Source: Primorskyibacter sedentarius
GTDB lineage: Bacteria > Pseudomonadota > Alphaproteobacteria > Rhodobacterales > Rhodobacteraceae
Assembly: GCF_004342065.1 (NCBI RefSeq)
Contig: NZ_SLZU01000020.1
Span: 1 to 64,000 of the forward strand
Direction: 5' to 3'
DNA: 64,000 nucleotides
Under the pieces are notes generated by a model, which was not told the origin of the DNA, made no database searches, and saw only the letters and a program-made list of their open reading frames with translations. Shown here piece by piece: positions 28,380-38,052 of this stretch. The position numbers and the translations under genes are program-made. Position 1 is the first letter of the stretch. Every line of letters begins with the position of its first letter.

Positions 28380-30056
28380 ATGAGCTTCAAGACCGATATC
28401 GAGATTGCACGTGAGGCCAACAAGAAGCCGATCCAGGAGGTTGGGGCCAAGCTGGGGATTTCGTCCGATGATTTGCTGCCCTATGGGCATGACAAGGCCA
28501 AGGTGAGCCAGCAATTCATCAATTCGGTACAGGACCGCCCGGACGGGAAGCTGATCCTGGTAACGGCGATCAACCCGACGCCTGCGGGCGAGGGCAAGAC
28601 CACCACGACGGTCGGTCTGGGCGACGGTTTGAACGCGATTGGCAGGAATGCCGCGATCTGCATCCGCGAAGCGTCACTGGGCCCGTGTTTTGGGATGAAG
28701 GGGGGGGCTGCGGGGGGTGGCTATGCCCAGGTCGTGCCGATGGAAGAGATGAACCTGCATTTCACCGGCGATTTTCATGCGATCACCTCGGCGCATAACC
28801 TGCTATCTGCGATGATCGACAACCACATCTACTGGGGTAACAAGCTGGAGATCGACGAGCGCCGCGTCGTGTGGCGCCGGGTGATGGACATGAACGACCG
28901 GGCGCTTCGGGATATCGTCACCTCGCTGGGTGGGGTCGCGAACGGGTTCCCTCGTCAGACCGGGTTTGACATCACGGTCGCGTCCGAGGTCATGGCGATC
29001 CTCTGTCTGGCGCGTGATTTGACGGATCTGCAGCGCCGACTGGGCGATATCATCGTGGCCTATACACGGGCGCGGGAACCGATCACCTGCCGCGACATCA
29101 AGGCAGATGGCGCAATGACCGTTCTGCTGAAAGACGCGATGCAGCCCAACCTGGTGCAGACGCTGGAAAACAACCCGGCCTTCGTACATGGCGGGCCCTT
29201 CGCCAATATCGCCCATGGCTGTAATTCGGTCATTGCCACCACGACAGCGCTGAAGCTGGCCGATTACGTGGTGACAGAGGCTGGGTTCGGCGCGGATCTG
29301 GGCGCCGAGAAATTCATGAACATCAAGTGCCGCAAAGCCGGGATTGCGCCCTCTGCTGTGGTGGTGGTGGCCACTGTGCGCGCCATGAAGATGAATGGTG
29401 GCGTGGCCAAGGCCGATCTGGGCCCGGAAAACGTGCAAGCCGTACAGGCAGGATGCCCCAATCTTGGGCGCCACATTGAAAACGTCAAGAGTTTTGGCGT
29501 GCCGGTCGTGGTGGCGATCAACCATTTTGTCAGCGACACCGATGCCGAGGTGGCAGCGGTGAAGGAATATGTCGCCTCCATGGGCGCGGAGGCGATTCTG
29601 TGCAAGCACTGGGCCAAAGGGTCCGAGGGGGTTATTGATCTGGCCACGCGCGTTGCAGAGATTGCCGATGCGGATATGGCGAATTTCGCGCCGCTATATC
29701 CTGACGAGATGTCGCTGTTCCAGAAGATCGAAACGGTTGCCAAGCGTATCTACCGGGCCGACGAGGTGCTGGCTGATGCCAAGATCCGCAAGCAGTTGAA
29801 GGAATGGGAAGAGGCAGGTTACGGCAATTTACCGGTCTGCATGGCGAAAACGCAGTATTCCTTTACCACTGATCCCAACCGGCGCGGCGCACCCACCGGG
29901 CATTCCGTGCCGATAAGGGAGGTGCGACTATCGGCCGGGGCGGGGTTTGTCGTGGTGATTTGCGGCGAAATCATGACAATGCCGGGCCTGCCATCGGTGC
30001 CAGCATCCGAGACGATCATGCTGAATGCAGAAGGCCAGATCGAGGGTTTGTTTTAA
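28380..30056 (+). CDS. fhs: Formate--tetrahydrofolate ligase
   Basis: 558 residues. Fhs makes 10-formyl-tetrahydrofolate from formate, THF and ATP. The N terminus ([18 protein letters not shown]) and the ATP-binding motif [16 protein letters not shown] are standard, along with [37 protein letters not shown] and the closing [13 protein letters not shown]. Length is typical. It lies just upstream of folD, so together they interconvert formate, formyl-THF and methylene-THF; in roseobacters this supports use of methylated compounds. The frame extends upstream to 28287 without similarity. Confidence 0.97.
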   Translation: MSFKTDIEIAREANKKPIQEVGAKLGISSDDLLPYGHDKAKVSQQFINSVQDRPDGKLILVTAINPTPAGEGKTTTTVGLGDGLNAIGRNAAICIREASLGPCFGMKGGAAGGGYAQVVPMEEMNLHFTGDFHAITSAHNLLSAMIDNHIYWGNKLEIDERRVVWRRVMDMNDRALRDIVTSLGGVANGFPRQTGFDITVASEVMAILCLARDLTDLQRRLGDIIVAYTRAREPITCRDIKADGAMTVLLKDAMQPNLVQTLENNPAFVHGGPFANIAHGCNSVIATTTALKLADYVVTEAGFGADLGAEKFMNIKCRKAGIAPSAVVVVATVRAMKMNGGVAKADLGPENVQAVQAGCPNLGRHIENVKSFGVPVVVAINHFVSDTDAEVAAVKEYVASMGAEAILCKHWAKGSEGVIDLATRVAEIADADMANFAPLYPDEMSLFQKIETVAKRIYRADEVLADAKIRKQLKEWEEAGYGNLPVCMAKTQYSFTTDPNRRGAPTGHSVPIREVRLSAGAGFVVVICGEIMTMPGLPSVPASETIMLNAEGQIEGLF

Positions 30057-30070
30057 GCGCTGTCCGGGAG

Positions 30071-30117
30071 CGGCGGTCCGGCACTCGGCTCCTGCGGAGC
30101 CATCGTCCCACCCGCCG
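30071..30117. repeat. Nested palindromic element between fhs and folD
   Basis: Outer arms CGGCGG (30071-30076) and CCGCCG (30112-30117) enclose a perfect inner hairpin GGCTCC-TGC-GGAGCC (30087-30101). The two-level symmetry without a T-tract looks more like a dispersed palindromic repeat than a terminator. Confidence 0.45.
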
Positions 30118-30204
30118 TCCCGCTATGTTGCGCGGCTTTCCGGGTGTTGCATCCGGGCGCGTGGCGGCGGATATGCGTGGGTGGGACAAGATTGAGGGTA
30201 GGGC

Positions 30205-31107
30205 ATGACGGCTGAGATCATCGACGGAAAGGCCTTTGCGGCCGAGGTTCGGGACAAGGTGGCGGGCCATGTGGCGCGTCTGAAGGAAGAGCACGGCATC
30301 ACGCCCGGGCTTGCCGTGGTGCTGGTGGGGGAAGATCCGGCCAGCCAGGTATATGTAAGATCCAAGGGCAAGCAGACTGTCGATGTCGGCATGAATTCCT
30401 ACGAGCACAAGCTGGATGTGGAGACGTCGCAGGCGGATCTGCTGGCACTGATTGAGCAGCTTAACCATGATCCGGCTGTGCACGGGATCTTGGTGCAGTT
30501 GCCCTTGCCCCGCCATCTGGACGAGGATCTGGTGATCAACGCGATCGACCCGGCCAAGGATGTGGACGGGTTTCATATCTCCAATGTCGGGCTGCTGGGG
30601 ACGGGTCAGAAATCCATGGTGCCGTGTACGCCGTTGGGGTGCCTGATGATGCTGCGCCATCATCACGGGTCCCTTTTGGGGATGAATGCGGTGGTGGTCG
30701 GGCGCTCCAATATCGTTGGCAAGCCGATGGCGCAGCTCTTGCTGGGCGATAGCTGCACGGTCACGATTGCGCATTCGCGGACGAAGGACCTGGCCGCGGT
30801 GGTGCGTCGCGCCGACATCGTTGTGGCCGCAGTGGGGCGGCCCGAAATGGTGCCGGGGGATTGGATCAAGCCGGGGGCCACGGTAATTGACGTGGGCATC
30901 AATCGCGTCGATGCGCCGGAAAAAGGCGCGGGCAAGACCCGCCTTGTGGGTGATGTCGATTTCGCAGGTTGTGCCGAGGTCGCAGGCGCGATTACGCCAG
31001 TGCCGGGCGGCGTTGGGCCAATGACTATCGCCTGCCTTCTGGCCAATACAGTCACCGCCTGTTGCCGGGCGAATGGCGTGACAGAGCCGGAGGGGCTGAC
31101 GGCCTGA
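30205..31107 (+). CDS. folD: Bifunctional methylenetetrahydrofolate dehydrogenase / methenyltetrahydrofolate cyclohydrolase
   Basis: 300 residues. FolD oxidises 5,10-methylene-THF with NADP and hydrolyses methenyl-THF to 10-formyl-THF. The catalytic lysine lies in [19 protein letters not shown] (normally YxxxK), followed by [12 protein letters not shown], the NADP-binding [17 protein letters not shown], and the closing [15 protein letters not shown]. Start [15 protein letters not shown] at ATG 30205 follows GAGGGTAGGG. It works directly on the product of Fhs and probably shares its transcript, although a palindromic element lies in between. Confidence 0.97.
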   Translation: MTAEIIDGKAFAAEVRDKVAGHVARLKEEHGITPGLAVVLVGEDPASQVYVRSKGKQTVDVGMNSYEHKLDVETSQADLLALIEQLNHDPAVHGILVQLPLPRHLDEDLVINAIDPAKDVDGFHISNVGLLGTGQKSMVPCTPLGCLMMLRHHHGSLLGMNAVVVGRSNIVGKPMAQLLLGDSCTVTIAHSRTKDLAAVVRRADIVVAAVGRPEMVPGDWIKPGATVIDVGINRVDAPEKGAGKTRLVGDVDFAGCAEVAGAITPVPGGVGPMTIACLLANTVTACCRANGVTEPEGLTA

Positions 31108-31113
31108 TCGTTC

Positions 31114-31530
31114 TCAGGCGGGAACGGGCACCATGGTGCCTTGCAGGATCGCAATCAGCGCCTCGTCCTTGCCGGTGCGGGCGCTGACTTCGGCTGTTAC
31201 CACGACAAGGCGCTTGCCGTTTCGGACAACCTTGCCCCGCGCAATCAGCTCGTCGCCTGTGGCGGGGCCGAGGAAATTGATCTTCAACTCGGATGTCACG
31301 ACCTCTTGGGATTCGGGCATCAGTGACAGCGCGGAGTAACCTGCCGCGCTGTCGCCAAGCGAAAACACCAGCCCGCCGTGGCCCATCCCGGCCTGTTGGA
31401 GCGCGAGCGGCAGGATGGGCGCGTGGATGGTGACCGATCCCGACGTGACCGTACCGAGCGTGGCGCCAAACGTGGCCATCAGGCTTTGACGGGAGAAGCT
31501 GTCAGCGATGCGTTGCGTGATCTGGTCCAT
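31114..31530 (-). CDS. PaaI family hotdog thioesterase
   Basis: 138 residues of a single hotdog fold. The family helix and active-site region is QAGMGHGGLVFSLGDSAAGYSAL, in which the HGG motif and downstream aspartate sit, followed by SELKINFLGPATGDELIARGKV and a final strand pair. PaaI-type enzymes hydrolyse aryl- or acyl-CoA thioesters, often as a rescue step for dead-end CoA esters. No phenylacetate pathway genes are nearby. It converges on folD with only 6 bp between stop codons, leaving no room for separate terminators. Confidence 0.85.
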   Translation of the reverse strand: MDQITQRIADSFSRQSLMATFGATLGTVTSGSVTIHAPILPLALQQAGMGHGGLVFSLGDSAAGYSALSLMPESQEVVTSELKINFLGPATGDELIARGKVVRNGKRLVVVTAEVSARTGKDEALIAILQGTMVPVPA

Positions 31531-31585
31531 TGCCGGATCAAGCCATGCGGAGGCCGCGCTGGCAAGGGGTGACCAAGCCCTCGGG

Positions 31586-32245
31586 TCAGCGCGGCATCGG
31601 AATACGCGTCGGGCGCGGGCCGGTCAGAATGGCCTGTGCATTCGCGCTCATCAGCGTCGCCAATGGCGCGCGGTCACAGCGAAGGCCGCCCGTGTAGGTG
31701 CCATAGGCGGGCATGATGAGGCGATGATCGTCGATCAGGAAACAGGGGCGTGACAGGCTGCGGGCGCGGGTGCGGATCTGTGCGTTGGGGTGGTAGTGGC
31801 CCGAAACTTCGCCTTTCTCACCTTCGCAGATATGTCGAAAGGTCAGCGGGCCGATTGTCAGGGTGCGCCTGTGGCTGCCGCCCAGATTGACGGGGCCGGG
31901 ATCGTGGTTGCCTTCGATCCACACCCATTCCCGCCCAGCTTGCAGGCGGGTAATCTGAAGGTTCGCCTCTTCGGTCAGACGGTCCGCGGCGCCCGCGTCG
32001 TCAAAGCTGTCGCCCAGGCAAATTACCCGCCGCGCGCCGGTGACCTGCAGGTCGCGGTCCAGCCGGTGCAGCGTATCAATAACTTCGTAAGGGGGCAGTT
32101 CCATGCCGCCGGTGCGGGCCGCGCGGGCAGATTTCCCCAGATGCAGATCTGACACGCAAAGCAGCCCCTGCGCCTGCCACCAGAGCGCGCCAGAGCCAAG
32201 CGCCATCACGTCAGCACCGGAAAATTGAAAGGGCAGCGTGTTCAT
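31586..32245 (-). CDS. pdeM: Ligase-associated DNA damage response endonuclease PdeM
   Basis: 219 residues of a calcineurin-like metallophosphoesterase. Metal ligands appear in LCVSDLHLGKS, CLGDSFDDAGA, IEGNHDPG and SGHYHPNAQ. PdeM belongs to a bacterial four-gene repair set: ATP-dependent ligase, exonuclease, Lhr-like helicase and PdeM. Here only the helicase is adjacent, upstream on the same strand. I start at ATG 32245 (MNTLPFQFSGADVMALGSG); another in-frame ATG at 32260 adds five residues. It probably shares a transcript with the helicase gene. Confidence 0.88.
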   Translation of the reverse strand: MNTLPFQFSGADVMALGSGALWWQAQGLLCVSDLHLGKSARAARTGGMELPPYEVIDTLHRLDRDLQVTGARRVICLGDSFDDAGAADRLTEEANLQITRLQAGREWVWIEGNHDPGPVNLGGSHRRTLTIGPLTFRHICEGEKGEVSGHYHPNAQIRTRARSLSRPCFLIDDHRLIMPAYGTYTGGLRCDRAPLATLMSANAQAILTGPRPTRIPMPR

Positions 32246-32328
32246 GCCTTGTTCTGCCATCCGCAGCGTGTGGGGACAAGGGGCGGATCGCTGCGGAAGG
32301 CGCACATAGTTGTGGGTCAATCCCGGCC

Positions 32329-34752
32329 TTACCCTGCGCCAATCTCAATCTGGGCGAGTCCGCTTTCATCCATCAGTCGCTGCGCCTCTTCCGCCAGAAG
32401 CCTTTCATCGGCAGCCCCCGCGACGGGCACTTTGCCCACCTCCAGAAACAGCGGTGCGGCCAGCGGCGTCACGCGCGACAGGCGCAGCGTGTCGATCCGG
32501 TCGCCCACGCGGTCGAGCATCTCGCGGATACGGCTGAAATCCACCAGCCCGCGCATGGCCTCTTCGCGGGTGATGCGCATCAACAGGTGGTCGGGGTCGT
32601 ATTTCAGCAACGTGTCATACAGGATATCAGAGGACATCGTGGCTTGCCGCCCGGTCTTGCGCTGTCCCATGGTGTTCCGCTCGATTAACCCAGCGATGGT
32701 GGCAGAGGCGCGGAAGGTGCGTTTCATCACCGCATTGCCGGCCAGCCAGCCTTCGAGCCCGTCCTCAAGCGCTGCCATGTCAAAAAGCGGTGCGGGGTCC
32801 ATCACCGCATCCAACCCCCAGATCAGGGTGGCATAGTCAGTGGCGACGAAGCCAAGAGGGGCCAGGCCCATCTCCTCCATCCGTTTGGTCAGCAAAAGGC
32901 CCAATGTCTGCTGCGCATTCCTGCCCGCAAAACCGTAGACGCACAGGTGTTCGCGCGCCTCATGGGGGAAGCTTTCAACCAGCAGGCGGCCGGGTTGGGG
33001 CAGGCGGCTGACCTCGCGCTGTAGCGCCAGCCAGCTGGCGGTGTGATCGGGCAGTTCGGGCCAGCTGTCATGCTGAAACATGCGCAAAATGCGCTGGCTC
33101 AGCTGGGTGGAGGTGGCAAATTTCGTTCCCATGAACGTGGCGATCTTGGGCTTGCGTCCGGGGTCGCGCGTGACCTCGACCGTCATTTCGCGAAGGCCTT
33201 CGTAGCGGACGATCTGCCCGCCCATCAGAAACGTATCGCCCTGGCTGAGCGAGGCGGCAAAGCTTTCCTCGATCTCGCCCAGCGGTTTGCCACCGCGTCC
33301 GCGAAACCGCACCTTCAGAGTGTCGGTATCCTGAATCGTGCCGATATTCATCCGTATGCGCTGTGCGCTGCGGGGATCGCGCAGTTGCCACAACCCATCG
33401 GGGCGCCGCATCAGGCGCTGCCACTTGTCATAGGCGCGCAGGGCGTAGCCGCCGGTGGCACAGAAATCGAGGCAATCGTCAAATTCCGCGCGGGTCAGCC
33501 CAGCATAGGCCCCGGCGCTGGTCATCTCGGCGTAGAGCGCGTCTGCACAGAACGGGCCAGAGCAGGCGGCGATCAGGATATGCTGGCACAGCACGTCGCG
33601 CGGGCCGGGGCCGCGGGTTTCGCCGTCCAGATCGTGTTCCTTCGCCGCCTCCAGCGCGGCCACGCATTCAACCACCTCGAACCGGTTGGCAGGCACCAGA
33701 AGCGCCTTGGACGGCGCATTGTAGCGGTGGTTGGCGCGGCCGATCCGCTGCACCAGCCGCTTGACGTTCTTTGGCGCGCCCACCTGAATGACCAGATCGA
33801 CATCGCCCCAGTCGATGCCAAGATCGAGCGATCCGGTGCAGACGATGGCGCGCAGATTGCCGCGCACCATTGCGGCCTCGACCTTTTCGCGCTGCGCGCG
33901 GTCAAGGCTGCCGTGATGGATGCCGATGGGCAGGCCCTCGTCATTGGCAAGCCAGAGATTGTGAAAGAAGATCTCTGCCTGCGCGCGGGTGTTGTGAAAG
34001 ATCAGCGTTGTGCGATGCTTGCGAACCTCCTCCAGCACGGCGGGGATCGCATAGGCCGCTCCTCCGCCGGACCAGGGCGGGGGCGCATCGGTCGTCAGCA
34101 TGGCGATATCCGGGTCGGGGCCGGGATCGGCGAGGATAATCTCGCACGGGTCGGGGTGGCGGGCGAGAAACCGCGCGATGGCCTGCGGGTCCTCCACCGT
34201 GGCGGACAGGCCGACGCGGCGCATCTCGGGGCAGAGCGTCTGAAGCCGGGCCAGCGCCAGCATCAGCTGGTCGCCGCGCTTTGATTCCGCCAGCGCGTGG
34301 ATCTCGTCCACGATGACGCGTTGCAGCCCGGCAAACATCCGTGGCGCATCCTCGTAGGATGTCAGCAGCGCAAGACTTTCCGGTGTCGTCAGCAGGATAT
34401 GCGGCGGGTCTGCGCGCTGGCGTTTCTTCTGGGTAGCAGATGTGTCGCCGGTGCGGTCCTCGATGCGGATGGCCATACCTGCCTCGTCCACGGGCGTGCG
34501 CAGGTTGCGCCGGATATCCGCCGCCAGCGCCTTGAGCGGGCTGACATAGAGGGTATGCAGGCCCGGCTCGGGCGCGCTGCCAAGCTCTGTCAGCGTGGGC
34601 AGGAAACCGGCCATCGTCTTGCCGCCGCCCGTGGGCGCGATCAGCAAGAGCGAAGGCGCAGAAGCACGGTCCAGCATCGCCTGTTGATGCGGGTGGATCT
34701 GCCAGCCGCGCGTGTCGAACCAGCGCTGAAGAGGGGTGGAAAGCGTCGTCAT
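32329..34752 (-). CDS. Ligase-associated DNA damage response DEXH-box helicase (Lhr-like)
   Basis: 807 residues of an Lhr-type superfamily 2 helicase, the short form lacking the long Lhr C-terminal extension. Motifs in order: Q-like region HPHQQAMLD, Walker A LLIAPTGGGKTMAG (about 35-48), LYVSPLKALAADIRRN, motif Ib TTPESLALLTS, DEIH box VIVDEIHALAESKRGDQL, motif III LSATV, and helicase-C motifs GIHHGSLDRAQREKVE and QRIGRANH. The middle and C-terminal winged helix and Lhr core follow. It acts in DNA repair with PdeM, which is encoded 83 bp downstream. Confidence 0.93.
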   Translation of the reverse strand: MTTLSTPLQRWFDTRGWQIHPHQQAMLDRASAPSLLLIAPTGGGKTMAGFLPTLTELGSAPEPGLHTLYVSPLKALAADIRRNLRTPVDEAGMAIRIEDRTGDTSATQKKRQRADPPHILLTTPESLALLTSYEDAPRMFAGLQRVIVDEIHALAESKRGDQLMLALARLQTLCPEMRRVGLSATVEDPQAIARFLARHPDPCEIILADPGPDPDIAMLTTDAPPPWSGGGAAYAIPAVLEEVRKHRTTLIFHNTRAQAEIFFHNLWLANDEGLPIGIHHGSLDRAQREKVEAAMVRGNLRAIVCTGSLDLGIDWGDVDLVIQVGAPKNVKRLVQRIGRANHRYNAPSKALLVPANRFEVVECVAALEAAKEHDLDGETRGPGPRDVLCQHILIAACSGPFCADALYAEMTSAGAYAGLTRAEFDDCLDFCATGGYALRAYDKWQRLMRRPDGLWQLRDPRSAQRIRMNIGTIQDTDTLKVRFRGRGGKPLGEIEESFAASLSQGDTFLMGGQIVRYEGLREMTVEVTRDPGRKPKIATFMGTKFATSTQLSQRILRMFQHDSWPELPDHTASWLALQREVSRLPQPGRLLVESFPHEAREHLCVYGFAGRNAQQTLGLLLTKRMEEMGLAPLGFVATDYATLIWGLDAVMDPAPLFDMAALEDGLEGWLAGNAVMKRTFRASATIAGLIERNTMGQRKTGRQATMSSDILYDTLLKYDPDHLLMRITREEAMRGLVDFSRIREMLDRVGDRIDTLRLSRVTPLAAPLFLEVGKVPVAGAADERLLAEEAQRLMDESGLAQIEIGAG

Positions 34753-34860
34753 TACCGGGATGTAGTCCGCCGCGTGCCGATTGTCAGCCTTTGCGACGAT
34801 GAACCGGTCATGCCTCAGACATCAGGCCGAGTTGCGGTGGGTTTTGATCCGGCGAAGCCA

Positions 34861-35937
34861 TCAGCCGAAACGGGCGGGCGAGAGCGCCGCGACGGTGCCC
34901 GGATCTAGCTCTGGCACTGTGCCGTTGGCAAGGCTTGCCACCAGATCAGAGACTGCGGCGCAGGTCTGAAAACCATAGCCACCCTGACCTGCAACCCAGA
35001 GGAACTCTGGCATCCTGGGATCTGGGCCCACCACCAATGTGCGGTCCGGCGCAAAGCTGCGCAGCCCTGCCCAGTTGGCCAGCATGCGAGTGACGGGGGC
35101 GGTCACCATCTCTTCATAGCGCGCGAGCCCTTCGGCCAGAACCATGTCATCGGCCCAGGCGTCGTGTGGTTCGACCGGGTCCGCTTCGGAGGGCGAAACC
35201 AGCAGCGCCCCGGCATCGGGCTTTGCATACCAGCGGTCATCGACGGCCAGAACAAAGGGCCAGCCGGTCACGTCATGGCCATCGGGAGCGGGCAACCGCG
35301 CCATGGACCGGCGAAAGGGCTGAATTCCCAGCGGCGCGATCCCGGCGAGCGTAGCAATCTGATCAGCCCATGCACCGGCGGCGTTGACCAGATGGCTGGC
35401 CTGCCAGTCGCGCGCCCCGTCCGACACATGCCATTGCCCGCCCTCGCGGCGAATGGCGGCAATCCGGGCACGGGTCATGATTTCTGCGCCATTGGCGCGC
35501 GCCTCTCGCAGGAAGTTCTGCAACAGCAGATCGGTATCGAGGTCAAAGACATCCGGTCGCCATGCCGTCAGGGGGGCCGTGTCGGGGTTCAGGATCGGCA
35601 CCTTTGCGCGCGCCTCGGCAGGTGTCAGGAGCTCAAGGCCGAAATCGCGGGACTGCAGGGCGAAGTTAACCGCATCCTCGGGCCTGCCAACCAGCATTTG
35701 CCCGCGCGGGGACAGCACGCCGCCATCAGCGTTGTGAAGGTAGTCGGCACTGGCACGATTGAGCGCACGCACCACATCGTTGCCATAGCTTTCCAGAAAA
35801 GCAGCCGCGGACCTGCCGCTGGCGTGATAGCCCAGGGCGTCCTCGGCCTCCAGCAGGGTGACGCTGCCAAGATGTGACAGCCGCGCTGCCGCAGACACCC
35901 CGGCGATGCCGCCCCCGATGATGACAAAGTCGGTCAT
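34861..35937 (-). CDS. FAD-dependent oxidoreductase (DAO family, amino-acid or amine dehydrogenase-like)
   Basis: 358 residues with the DAO fold. The N-terminal dinucleotide-binding motif is DFVIIGGGIAGVSAAARLS and the FAD ribose contact is the E at the end of VTLLEAED. The C-terminal FAD-binding stretch is DRTLVVGPDPRMPEFLWVAGQGGYGFQTCAAVSDLVASL. Relatives oxidise D-amino acids (D-arginine dehydrogenase), glycine or sarcosine; the substrate is open. It follows the BMP receptor gene on the same strand, but a strong hairpin lies between them, so joint expression is uncertain. The start is the second ATG (35937), directly before the FAD motif. Confidence 0.85.
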   Translation of the reverse strand: MTDFVIIGGGIAGVSAAARLSHLGSVTLLEAEDALGYHASGRSAAAFLESYGNDVVRALNRASADYLHNADGGVLSPRGQMLVGRPEDAVNFALQSRDFGLELLTPAEARAKVPILNPDTAPLTAWRPDVFDLDTDLLLQNFLREARANGAEIMTRARIAAIRREGGQWHVSDGARDWQASHLVNAAGAWADQIATLAGIAPLGIQPFRRSMARLPAPDGHDVTGWPFVLAVDDRWYAKPDAGALLVSPSEADPVEPHDAWADDMVLAEGLARYEEMVTAPVTRMLANWAGLRSFAPDRTLVVGPDPRMPEFLWVAGQGGYGFQTCAAVSDLVASLANGTVPELDPGTVAALSPARFG

Positions 35938-35960
35938 GCGTGCTCTCATGGGAGGGTTCG

Positions 35961-35990
35961 GGCAAGCGCCCCGATGGGTGATCGGGGCGC
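35961..35990 (-). terminator. Strong hairpin terminator after the BMP receptor gene
   Basis: A perfect 10-bp stem GCGCCCCGAT / ATCGGGGCGC with a five-base loop (35966-35990), followed on the minus strand by TTGCCC. It lies between the BMP gene and the FAD oxidoreductase gene and may end or attenuate the long purine operon. Confidence 0.65.
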
Positions 35991-36018
35991 CGCCTGTGTT
36001 TTGGACTTCTGCCCAGGC

Positions 36019-37095
36019 TTAGTTCGGGATCTCGGCCGTGATCCCTTCGAGGTAGAAGTTCATACCCGCAAGGGTGCCGTCATCGGCCACTTCGCCTTCG
36101 GCCAGCCAGTCGCTGCCATCCTGCTTTTTCAGCGGGCCGGTGAACGGGTGGTATTCGCCAGAGGCAATGGCGTCTTTCATGGCCAGCGCCTCGGCTTTCA
36201 CATCCGCCGGGACCGCGTCGGAAATCTCTCCGATGCCGACCATGCCCTTGCCGATACCGTCCCATGTGTCGGTGGACTCCCACGTGCCATCCAGCACGGC
36301 CTGAACGCGGGCGATGTAATAGGGTGCCCAGTCGTCAATGATCGACGAGACGCGCGGCATCGGCGCATATTCCGCCATGTCCGAAGCCTGACCGAAGGTG
36401 ATCACGTTCCCGGCCTCCTGGGCTGCGGCCTGCGGCGCGGTGGAATCCGTGTGCTGCAGAACAACGTCGGCGCCGTTTTCGATCAGGGCGCGGGCGGCGT
36501 CGGCCTCTTTGGCGGGGTCAAACCACGTGTAAAGCCAGATGATCGAAAACTCGACATCCGGGTTCACCTTCTTGGCATGGATATAGGCGGAGTTGATGCC
36601 GCGGATAACCTCGGGGATCGGAACGGAGGCGATGTAGCCGATCTTGTTGGTCTTGGTCATCTTGCCCGCGATATGACCTTGCACCGCGCGGCCTTCGTAA
36701 AAGCGCGCCGAATAGGTCGAGACGTTGTCAGAGCGTTTGTAGCCGGTGGCATGCTCGAATTTCACGTCCGGGAATTTCTCGGCCACGGCCAGCGTCGGGT
36801 CCATGTAGCCAAAGGAGGTGGTAAAGATGATATCCGCGCCGGTCAGCGCCATCTGCGTGATCGCGCGTTCCGCATCCGCGGATTCCGGCACGTTCTCCTG
36901 ATAGATGGTCTTCACCTTGCCGTCGAAATGCGCCTCCATCTTCTGGCGGGCCTGATCGTGTTCGTAGGTCCAGCCACCGTCACCCGGAGGGCCGATATAG
37001 ATGAAGCCGGCGGTGATCTCTTCGTCTTGCGCGAAGGCGGTCGTGCCAAGGGTCAGCGCAAGCGCCGCAGTGGTGAGAAGTGTTCTTCTGTTCAT
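36019..37095 (-). CDS. BMP family ABC transporter substrate-binding protein (nucleoside receptor)
   Basis: 358 residues. The signal peptide MNRRTLLTTAALALTLGTTAFAQ directs it to the periplasm. The mature part is a BMP/PnrA-like type 1 periplasmic binding fold: ITAGFIYIGPPGDGGWTYEHDQARQ, ADIIFTTSFGYMDP, IGYIASVPIPEVIRGINSAYIHAKKVNPD, and a hinge with ADVVLQHTDSTA. PnrA-type receptors bind purine nucleosides or bases. With two permeases and a double ATPase upstream on the same strand it forms a complete importer, and the linked xdh genes make purines the likely cargo. Confidence 0.92.
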   Translation of the reverse strand: MNRRTLLTTAALALTLGTTAFAQDEEITAGFIYIGPPGDGGWTYEHDQARQKMEAHFDGKVKTIYQENVPESADAERAITQMALTGADIIFTTSFGYMDPTLAVAEKFPDVKFEHATGYKRSDNVSTYSARFYEGRAVQGHIAGKMTKTNKIGYIASVPIPEVIRGINSAYIHAKKVNPDVEFSIIWLYTWFDPAKEADAARALIENGADVVLQHTDSTAPQAAAQEAGNVITFGQASDMAEYAPMPRVSSIIDDWAPYYIARVQAVLDGTWESTDTWDGIGKGMVGIGEISDAVPADVKAEALAMKDAIASGEYHPFTGPLKKQDGSDWLAEGEVADDGTLAGMNFYLEGITAEIPN

Positions 37096-37128
37096 GGATG
37101 GTTTTCCTGTTGGTGGTAGTTTTGGCCC

Positions 37129-38052
37129 CTAGTGAGAGGCGTGGAAGGGACGGCCAAGGGAGGCTGGCGCGCCATGCACCCCCCGGGCAGAGATGATCAC
37201 CAGCACGAGGATGGTAATCAGATAGGGAGAGGCCGACAAGAGCGCGACAGGAACGTCTGCCCCAGCCGCCTGCAGGTTCAATTGCAGCACCGTGACCCCC
37301 CCGAAAAGATAGGCACCCACGGCGACGCGGCCCGCCCGCCAGGAGGCAAAGACCACGATGGCCAGTGCGATCCAGCCTGCGCCCGCGGTCATGCCTTCGG
37401 TCCATTGCGGCACGCGTACCAGCGACAGGTAGGCGCCGCCCAGCCCCGCGCAGGCCCCACCGAAAAGGATGGCAAGGATACGGATTTGTGTGACCTTGTA
37501 GCCAAGCGCATGGGCGCTGTCATGGCCTTCGCCTACCGCACGCAGGATCAGCCCGGCGCGGGTGTATTTCAGAAACGCCCAGACAGCGGCCACAAGCAGA
37601 AGGCTGAAATAGACCATCACATCATGTGAAAACAGCATGTCGCCAAGGATCGGCAGATCCGAAAGCAGCGGGATTTCGAATTTCGACAGGGTCGGGGTTT
37701 TCATGCCCTCATAGGGCTTGCCGATCAGGCTGGACAGGCCAAGCCCCACAAGCGTCAGGCCCAGCCCGGTCGCCACCTGGTTCGACAGCAGATACTGCGT
37801 CAGCAACCCGAAGGCGAGGCTGAGAAGCGCCCCGGCAATTGCGGCAGCGACAAAGCCCAGCCCCGGCGATGTGGCGCTGACAGCGACGGCAAAGCCAACC
37901 ACCGCGCCGGTGATCATCATTCCCTCGACCCCCAGATTGAGGACGCCGGATTTCTCCACCACCATCTCTCCGATGGCGGCCAGCAGGATGGGCGTTGCAG
38001 ACACCATGACCGAGGCGATCAGCAGGACGGGATTGATCGAGGACAGATCCAT
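37129..38052 (-). CDS. ABC transporter permease (nucleoside uptake, NupQ/YufQ-like)
   Basis: 307 residues with about eight to ten membrane spans, BPD_transp_2 family. The pattern ATPILLAAIGEMVVEKSGVLNLGVEGMMITGAVVGF near the N terminus is the family signature, and LGYKVTQIRILAILFGGACAGLGGAYLSL is the cytoplasmic coupling region that contacts the ATPase. It is the second of two different permeases making a heterodimeric channel. Its start codon overlaps the stop of the other permease by one base (TAATG), so the two are translationally coupled. Confidence 0.92.
   Translation of the reverse strand: MDLSSINPVLLIASVMVSATPILLAAIGEMVVEKSGVLNLGVEGMMITGAVVGFAVAVSATSPGLGFVAAAIAGALLSLAFGLLTQYLLSNQVATGLGLTLVGLGLSSLIGKPYEGMKTPTLSKFEIPLLSDLPILGDMLFSHDVMVYFSLLLVAAVWAFLKYTRAGLILRAVGEGHDSAHALGYKVTQIRILAILFGGACAGLGGAYLSLVRVPQWTEGMTAGAGWIALAIVVFASWRAGRVAVGAYLFGGVTVLQLNLQAAGADVPVALLSASPYLITILVLVIISARGVHGAPASLGRPFHASH

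Noticed and set aside
34140-34760. CRISPR-like or tandem repeats in this or other parts of the window
   Set aside because: No regularly spaced direct repeats of 20-40 bp were seen anywhere; short similarities come from common GC-rich codons.
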